Positions 1 to 10,560 of a stretch of 64,000 nt of DNA are shown in pieces. Location: assembly GCF_000315625.1 (NCBI RefSeq), contig NW_005434656.1, forward strand, positions 417,741 to 481,740, written 5' to 3'. The notes under the pieces are model-generated. The model was not told where the DNA came from, did no database searches, and saw only the letters and a program-made list of their open reading frames with translations. The translations under genes were made by a program, and so were the position numbers. Source of the DNA: Guillardia theta CCMP2712. Its lineage: Eukaryota > Cryptophyceae > Pyrenomonadales > Geminigeraceae. Each line of letters begins with the position of its first letter. Position 1 is the first letter of the stretch.

Positions 1-1
1 G

Positions 2-1392
2 AGGTCGTTCGGGTGCGAGGAGGAGGAGGTGCGCAGGTATGAGCAGGAGCTGCAGGAGATCCTGCGGCTGGGGATCAAGCAGGCGTCAGCCTACACCGGC
101 TACATGTTCTGCTTCACGGGAGCTCCGCTACTGGTGACCGTCGCCGTCCTCTACTTCGGGGGGCACATGGTCTTCACCCACCTCCTTCAGCCCGGCGACC
201 TCGTGGCATTCGTCTTCTACCAGCAGAGCCTCTCCCAGGCCATCAACAGCATCGGCGACGTTTACGCGGGGCTGATGCAGGCGGCAGGGGCAGCCGACAA
301 AGTCTTTGACATCATTGACAGGAGGCCTGCTACCTGCCCTCCCTCCAGCTCCTGCTCCTTCTCCTCTGCCTCCTGCTCCTCTCCCACCCACTCCTCTCTG
401 CTTCTCTCTTCCTCCAGCGAGCTTTCCAAGGAGCAGCTCCAGGGCTCGATCACTTTCCAAGAAGTCTCCCTCGTCTATCCCTCCCGCCCGGACGCGCTCG
501 TCCTCGACCGCGTCTCCTTCCACATCGATCCGGGGCAAGTCGTCGCGCTCGTCGGCTCCTCGGGCAGCGGGAAGAGCTCCTGCATCTCGCTCATCGAGAG
601 GTTCTACGAGCCGACAGGAGGAGAGGTCCTCCTCGACGGCCTGTCCCTCTCCTCCTACGACAACTCCTTCCTCCGCCGCCATATTTCCCTCGTCGGGCAG
701 GAGCCCGTCCTCTATGCCCGGAGCCTGCTGGAGAATATCGCCTACGGCCTGGGACGGGAGGTGGAGGAGGCAGAGCTGCGCAGACGGGTCACCCTCGCAG
801 CCCGGCAGGCGTGCGCTGACGAGTTCATCATGAGGATGGAAGACGGGTTCTCAACGCATGCGGGAGAGAGGGGTAGTCACCTCAGCGGGGGGCAGAAACA
901 GCGCATTGCCATTGCTCGTGCGCTGGTTCGAAATCCCTCGATCCTCCTGCTGGATGAAGCAACGAGCGCCCTCGACACTGCAAGCGAAGCACAGGTGCCT
1001 GTCCATTCTACCTCCCTTCCCCTCTCTCCTTTTCCCTCCTACCTCCCATCCCCTCCTACCTCCTCTCCTCTGACTCCTGTCGACAGGTGCAGAAAGCGAT
1101 CGACGAATCAATGAAAGGGAGAACGGTCCTCGTGATAGCTCATCGCCTCTCAACGGTACGTCCACTCTCTCCCCTCCTTCCCCGCCCTCTCTCTCTCTCC
1201 TCTCTCTCCTCCTCTCTCCTCCTTCCTCTTCCTACCTCTCCTTCCTCCTCACTGCTCTCTCAGATCCAGCGAGCTGACAAGATCATCGTCCTTTCCAACG
1301 GCCTCGTCGTCGAGCAAGGGACGCACAAGGAGCTGTTGGAGGCGGGAGGAGCGTACGCTGAGCTCGTCTCGAAGCAAGTGTCCATAGACTGA
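2..1392 (+). CDS. ABC transporter, ABCB/TAP-type half-transporter, 3' part
   Basis: The window opens inside this gene, so the N-terminus is missing. What remains is the end of the transmembrane domain followed by a complete nucleotide-binding domain: Walker [10 protein letters not shown], signature LSGGQKQR, Walker [13 protein letters not shown] and the switch His in HRLST. This is an ATP-driven exporter half that would dimerise in a membrane; the substrate cannot be told. Two introns fit the frame: 995-1086 (92 nt, joining SEAQ to VQKAID) and 1156-1263 (108 nt, joining HRLST to IQRADK). The second is a multiple of three and CT-rich, so a naive reading would translate it. A Ser/Cys/Pro-rich low-complexity stretch at about 330-415 lies between the membrane domain and the ATPase; it has no clear splice donor and is probably translated. 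The stop is 139 bp from the stop of the convergent kinase gene. Confidence 0.93.
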
Positions 1393-1531
1393 TGCAAGCC
1401 ACGCTGCTGCTACCTCGTCCACATTCACTCGAGTAAAATACAAACCAAACCTCCCCTCCTCCTCCTCCTCCTCCCAGTCCCGCCCGGCCCGCCTTCCTCC
1501 TGCCTCGCGTCCCCCACAACCTCCGACCGCC

Positions 1532-1757
1532 TCACGAATCGCTCTTGTACTGCTTGCACAGCTCGCTGAAGGTGGGTCGCTGACCTGACAGGAGGTCACT
1601 CAAGCAGCTCCGGCATGTCCCTTCTCACCCGCATCGCTCGTCCAGCATCGCGTCATCATCGCCCAGTCATCATCCGTACAGCTTAAAAAGAAACAAAGTG
1701 AGAGGAGAAGGAAGGAGAGGACGAGGACGAGGACGAGGACGAGGCGAGGATGAGGAT

Positions 1758-1803
<46 letters not shown>

Positions 1804-3764
1804 CGAGGACGAGGACGAGGCGAGGACGAGGACGAGGACGAGGCGAGGATGAGGATGAGGATGAGGACGAGGACGAGCATCCGGTTGCTTACTCAGCAAG
1901 TCTTGTGAGCGTCGATCCCTTCAGCACCTGCTCAGCTCCTCAACGACCAGCAGACACCAGCTGCTCGCCTCCTCACCTTGACCTTCACCACAGACTCCGC
2001 AACAGACAGCGTGAAAGGAACTTCGCCGTTGGCATACACCTGCCATGCCCTGCCGAGACGTTAGGGGAGCCGAGGCAGCACGTGACTCCTCACGTGACTC
2101 CGAAGGCCCAGACGTCGCTCTTCTCCGACCAAGGAGCCGACCACCTGCCCAGCAAGTCACCTCCTGCTCCTCAGGCCCCGCGTCTCCTTACACATGCTGG
2201 GATCTAAGGATCTCTGGAGCAGCCCATCGCACAGCAATCACTTCCTTCTCCTGGCTCCCTGCTGCACCATCGTCACCCCCCGACCGAGACAAACAGGCGA
2301 CAGACCTCCTGAGAACGGCTTGGGAGGAGGGATAGGGTGGCCCATTTTCACGGCCATGCCAAAGTCAGTGATCTTAGCGACGATGGGGTTCTCGTTATGG
2401 ATGAGGATGTTGTGGGCAGCGAGGTCACGGTGGATGATCTTGCAGGACGCGACATGTCGCATGCCCCGGCAGACCTGATGGATGATATCGTGCTTCTGCG
2501 GTACTGTCACCTTGCTTCCCTTCTGCGCCAGCCAGTCGCTGAGGATGCCGTACTTGCACCACTCCAGCGCTATGCAGACGCCGCCATCGCCGTAGCGGAA
2601 GGTGCCGAGGCAGTGGACCACGTGGGGATGCTGGGAGATGCAGCCCAGGATCGCGACTTCCTTCTGGATTTCAGCGTTCCCCTCGCATCCTCCTCCTCGA
2701 TGCTTCAGCACCAGGATCGTTTCATCCCCCATGGTCCCCAGGTAAGCATTCTTGAAGGAGCCGCACGCGATCGGGCTCCTCATATCTACAACGGCTGGTC
2801 CCAGCACTCGCGGTTTCTCCTGCTGCTTCTGTCCCTTCATCTGCTTCGCCGGGTCTTCCGGTGGTCTCGCAGCCTCGGGCGCAGCTGGGCTACTGCTGGG
2901 GGCACTGCACTGCTGCTTGACCGGGTTGCTTTCTACAGGCTTTGGCTTGGGGTTCCAGTAGAGGGAGGCGTCGTACCCGAGGATCTGCGACTGCTCCACT
3001 GGGTCCTTGACGCCGATGGCGATGAGTTGTGCAACTTCCCTTGCTCGCCGAATTTCCATGTCCTCGTCTGCCCTCTCACTCCTCAACGGCAAGCTGACCT
3101 GTGGCTGGCTCGCGGGTTGTGGGGAATGTACTGAAGTTCCAAGAATCCTTGCCTGCTCTTCTGGATCCGTGACTCCGATAGCTATCAGCTGCTCCAGGGT
3201 CACTTCATTCTTCCTCCTCTCAACGCTCTCTGACTGCACAGCGTCGTGATCTGAGTTAAAGCGTTGAGGAGCGCTGCTTTCTGAGTTTAAATACTGTGAA
3301 ACAAGGTTGTCTGAGTTCAAATACTGTGAAACATTGCTGTCTGGATTGAAGTACTGTGAAACACTGTTGTCTGAATGAAATTGCTGTGGAACATCGATGT
3401 CTGGGTTAAAGTACTGGGCTACGACATCTTGATTTGGCTTTGCATCCTCTGGTTTGGGGTCCAAGGGAACACTGTTTGGAATGAATTCTTCTCCATTGTG
3501 GAATAAATCATCCTGAAGGTTTAGCTGCGACAGAGGCTTTTGCAGATCATCGGCGTCTCCATCGTTTGATAGCGATTGCACAATCGTAGCGTCCTTGTCT
3601 TCTCGACAAACTCCTGATGTTTGCTCGATGTTGACATTTTCATCTGCCACTGCAGGAGTCTCTTCCTTGATGCGCAAAGCGTTGGCTCCGACGGGCTCTG
3701 TGAGGCTTGGAGAAGCATCAAGATCGCCACTCAACGAAAACGCCTGCTCCTCATTTGAGTGCAA
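1532..3764 (-). CDS. Tyrosine-kinase-like (TKL) protein kinase, 7 exons, about 596 aa
   Basis: Protein kinase with a long N-terminal extension. Exon 1 (2306-3764) holds an Asn/Ser/Gln-rich region with about five degenerate 12-residue repeats (pattern VSQYFNPDSN), two copies of a QLIAIGVxDPxEQxxILG motif, and the kinase N-lobe (ATP-site Lys in ILVLKHR), catalytic loop HRDLAAHN and DFG. Read as one exon the protein would stop after DFG, but six phase-consistent introns rebuild the C-lobe: 2259-2305, 2145-2191, 2050-2093, 1928-1976, 1682-1892 and 1585-1628. The later exons give AAPEIL (APE motif), SDVWAFGV, NGEVPF and MMTRCW, ending RPTFSELCKQYKSDS. The spliced length is 1791 nt, a multiple of three. 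HRDLAAHN with the DVWAFGV/RCW pattern fits a TKL or tyrosine-type kinase. Substrate and membrane association are unknown; no membrane segment is seen. Confidence 0.88.
1700..1880. repeat. GAGGAC/GAGGAT hexamer-like satellite inside a kinase intron
   Basis: Purine-rich tandem repeat of GAGGAC and GAGGAT units with a few GCGAGGAC interruptions. It fills most of the 211-nt intron (1682-1892) of the kinase gene, where it reads as pyrimidine-rich sequence in the sense direction. Confidence 0.9.
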
Positions 3765-3987
3765 ACTCCGCCCCCCCCCCTCCCCCGGCCCGCCACGTAA
3801 ATGCAGGACTCACAATCGAATGATGTACTCCGCTCTTGTTGTAGTGGTTCCCAGACGTGCCTTCACACTGAACCAATGATTGCCCGCGCATCTACCCAAC
3901 ATCGAACTTAGAAGAAAAGCAATTCAACCGAAGATTTGAAGCCAAATCTTATAAACCTCCCGCTTACCTCGAAGCTACGGACAAGAG

Positions 3988-4793
3988 TTAAACTCGTAGT
4001 CTCAAACCCCTGCCAGCCATTGAGACACTGTTGCGTCCATGATCGATCTCGATTACCATGCTAGCTGTACATATCACCATGCTTACAAGTGATCCCTCCC
4101 TCCCCGACAAGAGATTGGCTACCTGAGAACACAGTCTCAGCTGCTGAATGTGGCATTCGCTTCTCACCTCCTTCTCATTCAAACCTCTGAGGATCTCCCC
4201 GTTGATTGCGTGCACCTGTACAGCTCACCTCACGAGTTCACAGGAACGGAGTGGCTGAGATTGGTCACCTCCACGCCGACAGAGAGCGCGTCATAATGTG
4301 TAGTCGACAACTCAGAACTTCTTATCGTGTATGCCCCGCTAGCGCACTTGTTGAGGTGCACACCGGGATGGTATGCTACAGCAAGACCGTTCGATGCGTG
4401 CTCATGGGCTGAGTTGACACCTGAATGTTGATCTAGTTGCGTCGTCCAACCAGCATCAAGAGCATTCGTTTTTGTTCTTGAGGTGGAAGGAGATGGGCTG
4501 TTCGACTTGCTGCTTCGTGCTGTTTCATCCTCTTTCATGCTTGCCGAATTTGCAAAGACAGCCCTAGCTTGAGAGAACGAGATTGAGTCAGTGCTTTGAG
4601 ACGTGTCCGAATCGATCTTTGGGCTGGAAACACCAAACATCAAAATTGGACCAAAACATAGTTGAGTATCTAATCTCACCCAACTTCTCCCATCTTGTCC
4701 TATTCCCCAGCTTTGCGAAACGTTGCGCCAGCAAGAACAGTCACAGGAATTTTGAACTTGAACGAAAACTTGATGCGAAACGAATGGAAGCAA
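3988..4793 (-). other. Possible minus-strand gene or 5' exons, unresolved
   Basis: Two open stretches on the minus strand have exon character. One begins after a good acceptor (GTTTCCAG, about 4622) and runs to about 4230, Ser/Thr-rich with PKIDSDTSQSTDSISF. The next, 4213 downward, reads VHAINGEILRGLNEKEV, which resembles a PDZ strand pair, and is preceded by a possible acceptor. I could not join them with an intron longer than about 26 nt except through a weak GTCGGC donor, so the structure is open. They could be a short gene or upstream exons of the kinase at 3764. A G-rich tract on the plus strand at 5370-5470, of the kind found upstream of minus-strand genes elsewhere here, would suit a promoter for such a gene. 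Confidence 0.3.
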
Positions 4794-5040
4794 AGATTTT
4801 TGTACCAGACAGCAACTTTGGAACTGATGTTTGGAACCAGCAGCTCCAAGTTGAGAACAGGTTTAGATGCCAACGCGATGGGAGGCAAGGCAAGCAATAC
4901 ACGGGAAGATGAAGACTTTGACCAGGATGATTGTGATAATATCAACGAGGGAGATGACGAGGAGGCAGAGGAGAAGTTGGAAAAGTAGAGAGGGGAGGAA
5001 AGGGAGAGGAGGGAGAAGGATGGGTAAGGAGGGAGGAGGG

Positions 5041-5192
5041 AGGAGGGAGGACGAAGGACGAAGGACGAAGGAGGGGGGAGGGAGGAGGGAGGACGAAGGA
5101 CGAAGGACGAAGGACGAAGGACGAAGGACGAAGGACGAAGGACGAAGGACGAAGGACGAAGGACGAAGGACGAAGGACGAAGGACGAAGGAG
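5041..5192. repeat. GGACGAA heptanucleotide satellite
   Basis: About 17 copies of GGACGAA, beginning with interrupted GGAGGGAGGAC units and becoming perfect from about 5090. The open frame it creates on the plus strand is an artefact of a 7-bp period and contains no recognisable domain. Confidence 0.93.
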
Positions 5193-5364
5193 GAGGGTTG
5201 GAGGACTGAGGCGAGGGATGTTTCAGGTCATCCCCGCTTGCTCAGCCAACTCTCCTGCCATGGAGCCCTATCAGCTGGCAACTTACCACCCCTCTGCCAT
5301 ATCACCCCTACAGCATGCTACATCCCACATTGAGGCACCTACTCGTATTTTAACCCCTGCATTT

Positions 5365-5735
5365 CAGATTCATTTAATGGGATAAGTGGGGGTACTCAAT
5401 TTAAAAGGGGTCTTTGACGGAGGGTAGTCTCGCAGGGGTAGTGTGATTCCAGGGGTGGAAGGATTGGAATGAACAGTAGGCTAGTCACGAGTGTGCCGTG
5501 AACGCCGGGTCGGACAGCCCGGGGCCCGGGCTGCGGCCCGGCCGGCCCGGGCCGGGTTCCGAAGTTCATGTCACTGTCAAGTTAAGCACCTGAGGCCGGG
5601 CGGCCCGGGGCCCGGCGGCGAGTACCGGCCCGGGGGCGCCACGGTAGGCTAGTACTACTAGCCGCGGAAGCCCGCGCTGCGCGGGTCAACGAAGTCGCGG
5701 GGGCCACGCTGCCACAGGCTGTAACCTGGCCACCG
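5365..5735. other. Intergenic module: GGGGTA tract plus hyper-GC island
   Basis: At 5365-5470 the plus strand is rich in GGGGTA/GGGGTG words. At 5500-5660 it changes to an extreme GCCCGGG-rich island that contains GTTCCGAAGTTC and CAAGTTAAG, short words shared with islands near 20.0 kb and 43.2 kb. No coding potential or RNA gene is seen. This is one of several copies of a recurring intergenic module in the window. Confidence 0.6.
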
Positions 5736-5743
5736 CTGGCTGC

Positions 5744-8171
5744 TCAGTTGCGATCCCCAGGCCCCGCCGCACCGTGACTGCTGCTGTGCCCGCCGGGCCC
5801 CGACCCGGCCCGGGGAGTCTTACTCCCGGGGCGTCCGGTGAAGGACGAACTTGAAGCTTGAGACTCCCGAGATGCTCTCTGCTCCGTCATCGACACGTAG
5901 GTGTTGTCTTCCCGCTGCTGTGACCTGTGAAGTCGAGGAGAGAAGTTGAGGGCGAGGGCGGCGGCTCCTCCTGGCACAGGGCGGTGAGAGAGAAGAAGGT
6001 TGGGGACGCCTGTCATCTGACGAGGCGTCAAGAGCATCTGTGACGGACTCGGAGGTTTGTGTGCTGGAGATGGATGATGAACCAGGAGGGCTGCTGGTTG
6101 TTTGCTCGGCCCTCTCTCGGGGCCTGTCAAGTTTGGAGAGCCAACGTCGTAGGTCGCGATGGTTGGGTTTGCAACGCTCTGCTGCAAGAGGATGGCTGGT
6201 CCGATGAGCTTCTGTTGCGGTGAGGTCTCCTGGGGCCCTTGCTCCTGCCGTGAGGGAAGAGGAGCAACTCGTGCTGGCAGGGAGGGCTGCTGCTGCTTCT
6301 CCAGCTGCTTGAGCAACTCTGCCTTCTTCTGGGCCTCCTCTTGCGCTGCCGCTATGATTTCAAGCTTCTTCCTGATGGAGTACTGCCAACACATGGAGGT
6401 CAACGACGCACCAAGAGCCCTTCACTCACCTCGCGGTACCGACGCGCGCTGTGCCCGTCTTCTTGGGCCACGTCGTCGGACCAGCGAAGCTTGGTTGCTT
6501 TGGAAGCAGCAGGTCGAGATTCATCGGTCGAGTCGTCTTGATAATCGCAAGGGAGGAGCTCTTCCCCTTTTCTCTTGTCTTGCTCCTCGTCTATGTCGTT
6601 CCCCAGCTCGATGGCCAGCACGGCAGCCTTGACAACTTCAGGCGGCTTCTCTGTCAGCTGGGGTCGATATTTGATGACCCGCATGGTCAGGAGCTGCTCC
6701 TGCACGAAAGGATGTTCGCTGGGAGGCATCAGACCCTTGGGTCCCACCACGCGGGGCCCGTCAGCCGTTGCCACGTGCTGCGGGGAGTAGGGCGATCGCT
6801 TCCCAGGCTCCAGCACTTCCCTCACCGCAGCCATGGCAGCTCCCAGCAGGTTTCGTTTGCGCGTGGCAGAGTCTGAGCTGGTCGTTGGCCTGTCGTTAGG
6901 AGGAGGAGACGCGCTTCTTGTTGCTCGGTGAACTTTCTTGAGGCAGCTGGAGGAAGGGGAGGCCAGGGGATTGTAGCGAGTCCTGGGCCCTTCCTCCTCT
7001 ACCGCCTCGTCTTCGTTTGCGTCCAATTCTGCTGCTGTCTCTGCTTCATAATCCATGCCAGCGACGTCCAAGTCGAGGCCATTGAGCAGCAGCTCCACGC
7101 GTCTTCTCTGATGCTCGATCATCTCCGTGATGCTGTCAAAGATGTTGGCGACCTCCCATGGGCTCTTGTCTTGGTGCCAGGGCTCCCTTCCATCCCCAGG
7201 CCCTTGCAGCCTCAACTTGTCCGATGACGCCATCCTCAGCTTCCTCTCTCTCCTCGCCCTCAAGACTTTCTCCTTAGCCAGTTGACGTTCAATGTCGTCA
7301 ATCAGCGCCTCCATCTTGTCTTGAGGGCTTGGCAGGAGCGTTGTGCTCCTGTTGCCTGCAACGGCGTCAGCACATCATACAGGTGGCTTCATAAGAGCCT
7401 CTCTCACCGGAGGGTGACGGAGAAGATCGATTGTGGAGGACTAGAAGAGTGATTTCCTTGCTAACATTCTCAACAAGCTCAAATGCTGAGATCAAGTCCA
7501 TCCCGCGAACCTCCTTGTCATTGATCGCCAAGATCATGTCGCCAACTACAAGCTGACCACTGAGGTCCGCAGGCCCTCCTTCCTCCACGTCAGCCAACGC
7601 GGATAGCAGCTGCTCTTACCTGGGATGATCTCTGAGATCACCAGGTGCTCAGAGTGTCTCTGCCATTCGAAGCTAGAAGAGAGCATGAGAAGGAGAGGGA
7701 GGGAGGGAGAGAGAGTCAGCGGGAGATGAATCCATGAGAGCTACCTGAGGCCGAGGGCAGTGAGAGGCGTGGAAGGGATGCCATCAGCTGGTCTCAGGCA
7801 CTTGAGGCGAACTTGCATGGGAGAGAGCAAGAGCTCGCTGTCACTGGACCCCCTTCCTGTCTTGTCTAGTTCTGTTGGATACACGTCACCGTCCTCTCGC
7901 TCCTGCCTCCCTCATCACCTTCGCGCACAGAGTCCACCAGCGCTATGGTCAGCTGATCAGAATCATCATGCTCGCTGGAGAACCGGCTGTTCTCTATCGA
8001 CGTCCCTCTTGCAAGAAACTCTTCGGTTGACGTGTCATCCTCTGCTGCGACATCCACCCGGTCCTCAGTCTCTTCGCTCGACTCCACAAGCAGCGAGCCC
8101 GAGAAATCCACGGCATCATACACGTCGAACGCGTGTACTGGCGACGTTGGCGTGTCCTGCTCGTCGAGCAT
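5744..8171 (-). CDS. PDZ-domain protein with coiled-coil C-terminus, 6 exons, about 717 aa
   Basis: A scaffold-type protein. Exons, 5' to 3': 7919-8171, 7745-7856, 7620-7672, 7408-7578, 6430-7355 and 5744-6382; all junctions keep phase and the spliced length is 2154 nt. The N-terminal about 85 residues are acidic. A PDZ domain spans exons 2-4, with the hallmark EIIPGGPADLSGQLVVGD followed by ILAINDKEVRG. After it comes a basic/coiled-coil helix (IDDIERQLAKEKVLRARRER), a long unstructured region, a Lys/Glu/Ala coiled coil (RKKLEIIAAAQEEAQKKAEL) and a Ser/Pro-rich tail. PDZ domains bind C-terminal peptides of partner proteins; the partner here is unknown. The first intron uses a GTGATG donor and is the least certain junction. 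Confidence 0.82.
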
Positions 8172-8244
8172 GGGACAAGTTGCAACGCAAGTACAAGGAG
8201 GTGACAGGAGGGGCGACTCTGAGGTTATCTGCGCATGAGCCCTG

Positions 8245-9470
8245 AGAGCGGAAGAGAAGGAGAGTCAAGGCAATGTCGTGCTCGATGACTCAACTCACAC
8301 AAACTTGGAGCTCAGCAGATCAGAAAGCGGCGCAAGCCTGGCCGGGCAAGGAGCCGCCTGATCGGATCGTCACTCACTCAGCGCTTGCCAGGGCAGAGCA
8401 GCAGACCTTGTGAGCCCTCGAACGACTTGAAGATGAACAAGAGAGAGGAGACTGGCTCGAGACAAACTTTAGCCGCTGAGCCGTGCTGGGGAAAGAGAGC
8501 CGGGGCGGGGAGCTGGCAGTACGGCGTAAGCCCCGTGGCTACCGTTCAACGTCACGGTACGGTCCCTCCTATGACGCCCTGCTACAAGTGGGGCGAAGTT
8601 TTATGCTCTGCTCAGTGCTGCTCAGCCTGCCGCCCGTGTGCGCAAGCTCCGGGCCCTCCGGGCCCCGGGCCAGGCGACTCAACGGCGGCAGCCCGGGCCG
8701 CGGCTGGGCGACCGGCCGGCCGTGCGGGTTAAGTTGACTCCCCTGGCAGAGTTGACACTGTACCCAACCCCAACCCCATGTCGCCTCCACCACCCCCACC
8801 CTTTCATTACACCTCTTTTAAGTATTGATTACCCTACCATTCCAGCATTTTCATAACCACCCTACCCCTACATTCCCTGATGTTTTAAGCTTTCGTCGAC
8901 TACAATTCTCAGGGTATATTTTATTTCACCCCACCGAGCAAGAAACCTTTAATGGTACCCCTCATATTTAGTACTAATCTCACGTAAACCACCCGTACTT
9001 GGTAGACCCCCCACAATCCTCACCCCCTCTTGATCATCACCTGTTTACAACGGAAACCGATGGAGTACCCCACCCTCTATTACCAAGTACCCCTTCCAAA
9101 TATGCCTCAGTTATGGCAAAGGGGTGGGTAGAAAGAGTTCATTGCAGGGGTACACTGTCTCCAACGCTTCCTTCCCCTAAGAAACTTCACGCTCGTTCGA
9201 GCTCTGCCCCTTTCGTCCTGCCCCCCCTCCTCCTCTCCTTCTTTTTCCGTCCTCTACCCTCCTACATATTGTTTCCGACTGTGTAACAAGTCTGTCTCCG
9301 CTTATCTTTCACTCACGTCCTTCTTCCTCTACTGATTTCTTCTCTTCCCTTCACTAATCTCATTGACACATCCAATATTAATTCAACCCTCCATTTTATT
9401 CGTCTGCGTCTTCCCAAGCAAGAAGTGTTAATCCTCGAATCTCAAACAGTACCATCTTGCCTTGATTACC
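8245..9470. other. Divergent intergenic region with GC island and TACCCC tract
   Basis: It lies between the starts of the PDZ gene (-) and the MGCGSS gene (+). A GCCCGGG-rich island occupies about 8640-8735, with GGGTTAAGTTGACTC at its right edge. From 8755 to about 9170 the plus strand is C-rich with many TACCC/ACCCC words (for example ACCCCAACCCC, TACCCCTCAT). The rest, to 9470, is T/C-rich, as expected for a leader or promoter. No gene was found. Confidence 0.55.
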
Positions 9471-9480
9471 ATCAGTGAAG

Positions 9481-10322
9481 ATGGGTTGTGGATCAAGTAC
9501 ATCTGCGAGAGTCGCTCCTATCATCCCCATGGCAAGAACAGGAGATGAAGGGCACAGGAAGCTTGCCTTCGCCAGCAAGGAGGAAGTCAATGAAGTCAGA
9601 CATGCCGAGATGACGGATGAGGAGCGATCCCGAACAAGCACACCGCAAACCCAACTTGACCACGATCGTGCTCAAGGCTCGCCAAACCGCGAATCTGCAC
9701 ATTGCGATCGAGACCCGGCGACAGCAGATGTGCTTGTTACAGACTCACCTGAAGAGAAGAAGCACGGGTTGTATCCCAAAGTAGATGGAGGAGAGCTTCC
9801 TACCATCATCGAGCCTCTTCCTCCGCCCAGCGATGTGGACAGCATGGCCCTCCCTGTAAGGAACGACACCGTCCCGCACTGGGAGCGGGAGGAGGCAGCG
9901 ATCCCAGCGACACCGACGTTCAGCTCGAAGAGGCCAGGAAGCTCTTCTGGAAGAATCGTGGTGTACAAGACGGAGAAGTCCAAGAAGATGGAGGAGGAGG
10001 CGAAGAAAAGGAGGAACAAGGTAGCGGAGCCACTCGAGTGTGCGGACCTAGTCTCACTACTTGTTGCAGAGCAAAGAGGCAGGAGGTGATATCAAGTCTA
10101 AGAGACTGCCCCCTCTCAAGGAGTGGAAGAAGAAATGTATGAATCAGGAGGAGGCGGGGAGCCAGTGGTTGTCGCAGTCCGAGATGAGCAGGTCGCGAGT
10201 TTGAGAGTGTCCCGCATGCTGTCTAACTTGGCTGCAGGAAGTGGACGGGAAGCTCTGGAGGAGAAGCCTGGACTTTAGTGACCAAGGACTCGGCAGAGGA
10301 GCCTGCAAGCTCGGAGGACTGA
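9481..10322 (+). CDS. Predicted N-myristoylated/palmitoylated protein of unknown function, 3 exons, 248 aa
   Basis: The ATG at 9481 is preferred over the in-frame ATG two codons upstream because it gives MGCGSS, matching the MGxxxS/T consensus for N-myristoylation with an adjacent Cys for palmitoylation. That would place the protein at the cytoplasmic face of a membrane. Exons are 9481-10020, 10070-10191 and 10238-10322 (introns 49 and 46 nt; spliced 747 nt). The rest is hydrophilic and probably disordered: acidic and Pro-rich segments, then a basic helix (KSKKMEEEAKKRRNK) and LPPLKEWKKKCMNQEE. No known domain is recognised. It converges with the zinc-finger gene, with 238 bp between stops. 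Confidence 0.75.
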
Positions 10323-10560
10323 CGAGGAATGTTGATGAATGGGATGTGTGCCAGGAATTCGAACAAAGAAAATCTTTTCAATATTATTCTACACAAGAAG
10401 CTCCATCAGCAGCTGCTCTTGAAGCCAACCGCCCTCCCCGGATGGAGGGAATAACAGATTGTACAGACTAAATTGACACGACCAATGGGATCACTCTGCT
10501 CTTTCCTCGATCCCCCTTGATCCCCATACATCTTGAAACACGCGCCACCCCCCGAGGGCT

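Noticed and set aside
2238-2305. Kinase truncated after DFG, hence a pseudokinase
   Set aside because: A 47-nt intron (2259-2305) and five more introns restore the APE, DVWAFGV and RCW segments.
5041-5192. Possible CRISPR-like or satellite array with spacers
   Set aside because: Direct heptamer tandem repeat with no unique spacers, in a eukaryotic genome.
4867-5385. 172-residue plus-strand frame rich in RRTKDEG
   Set aside because: GGACGAA heptamer satellite; no conserved sequence outside the repeat.
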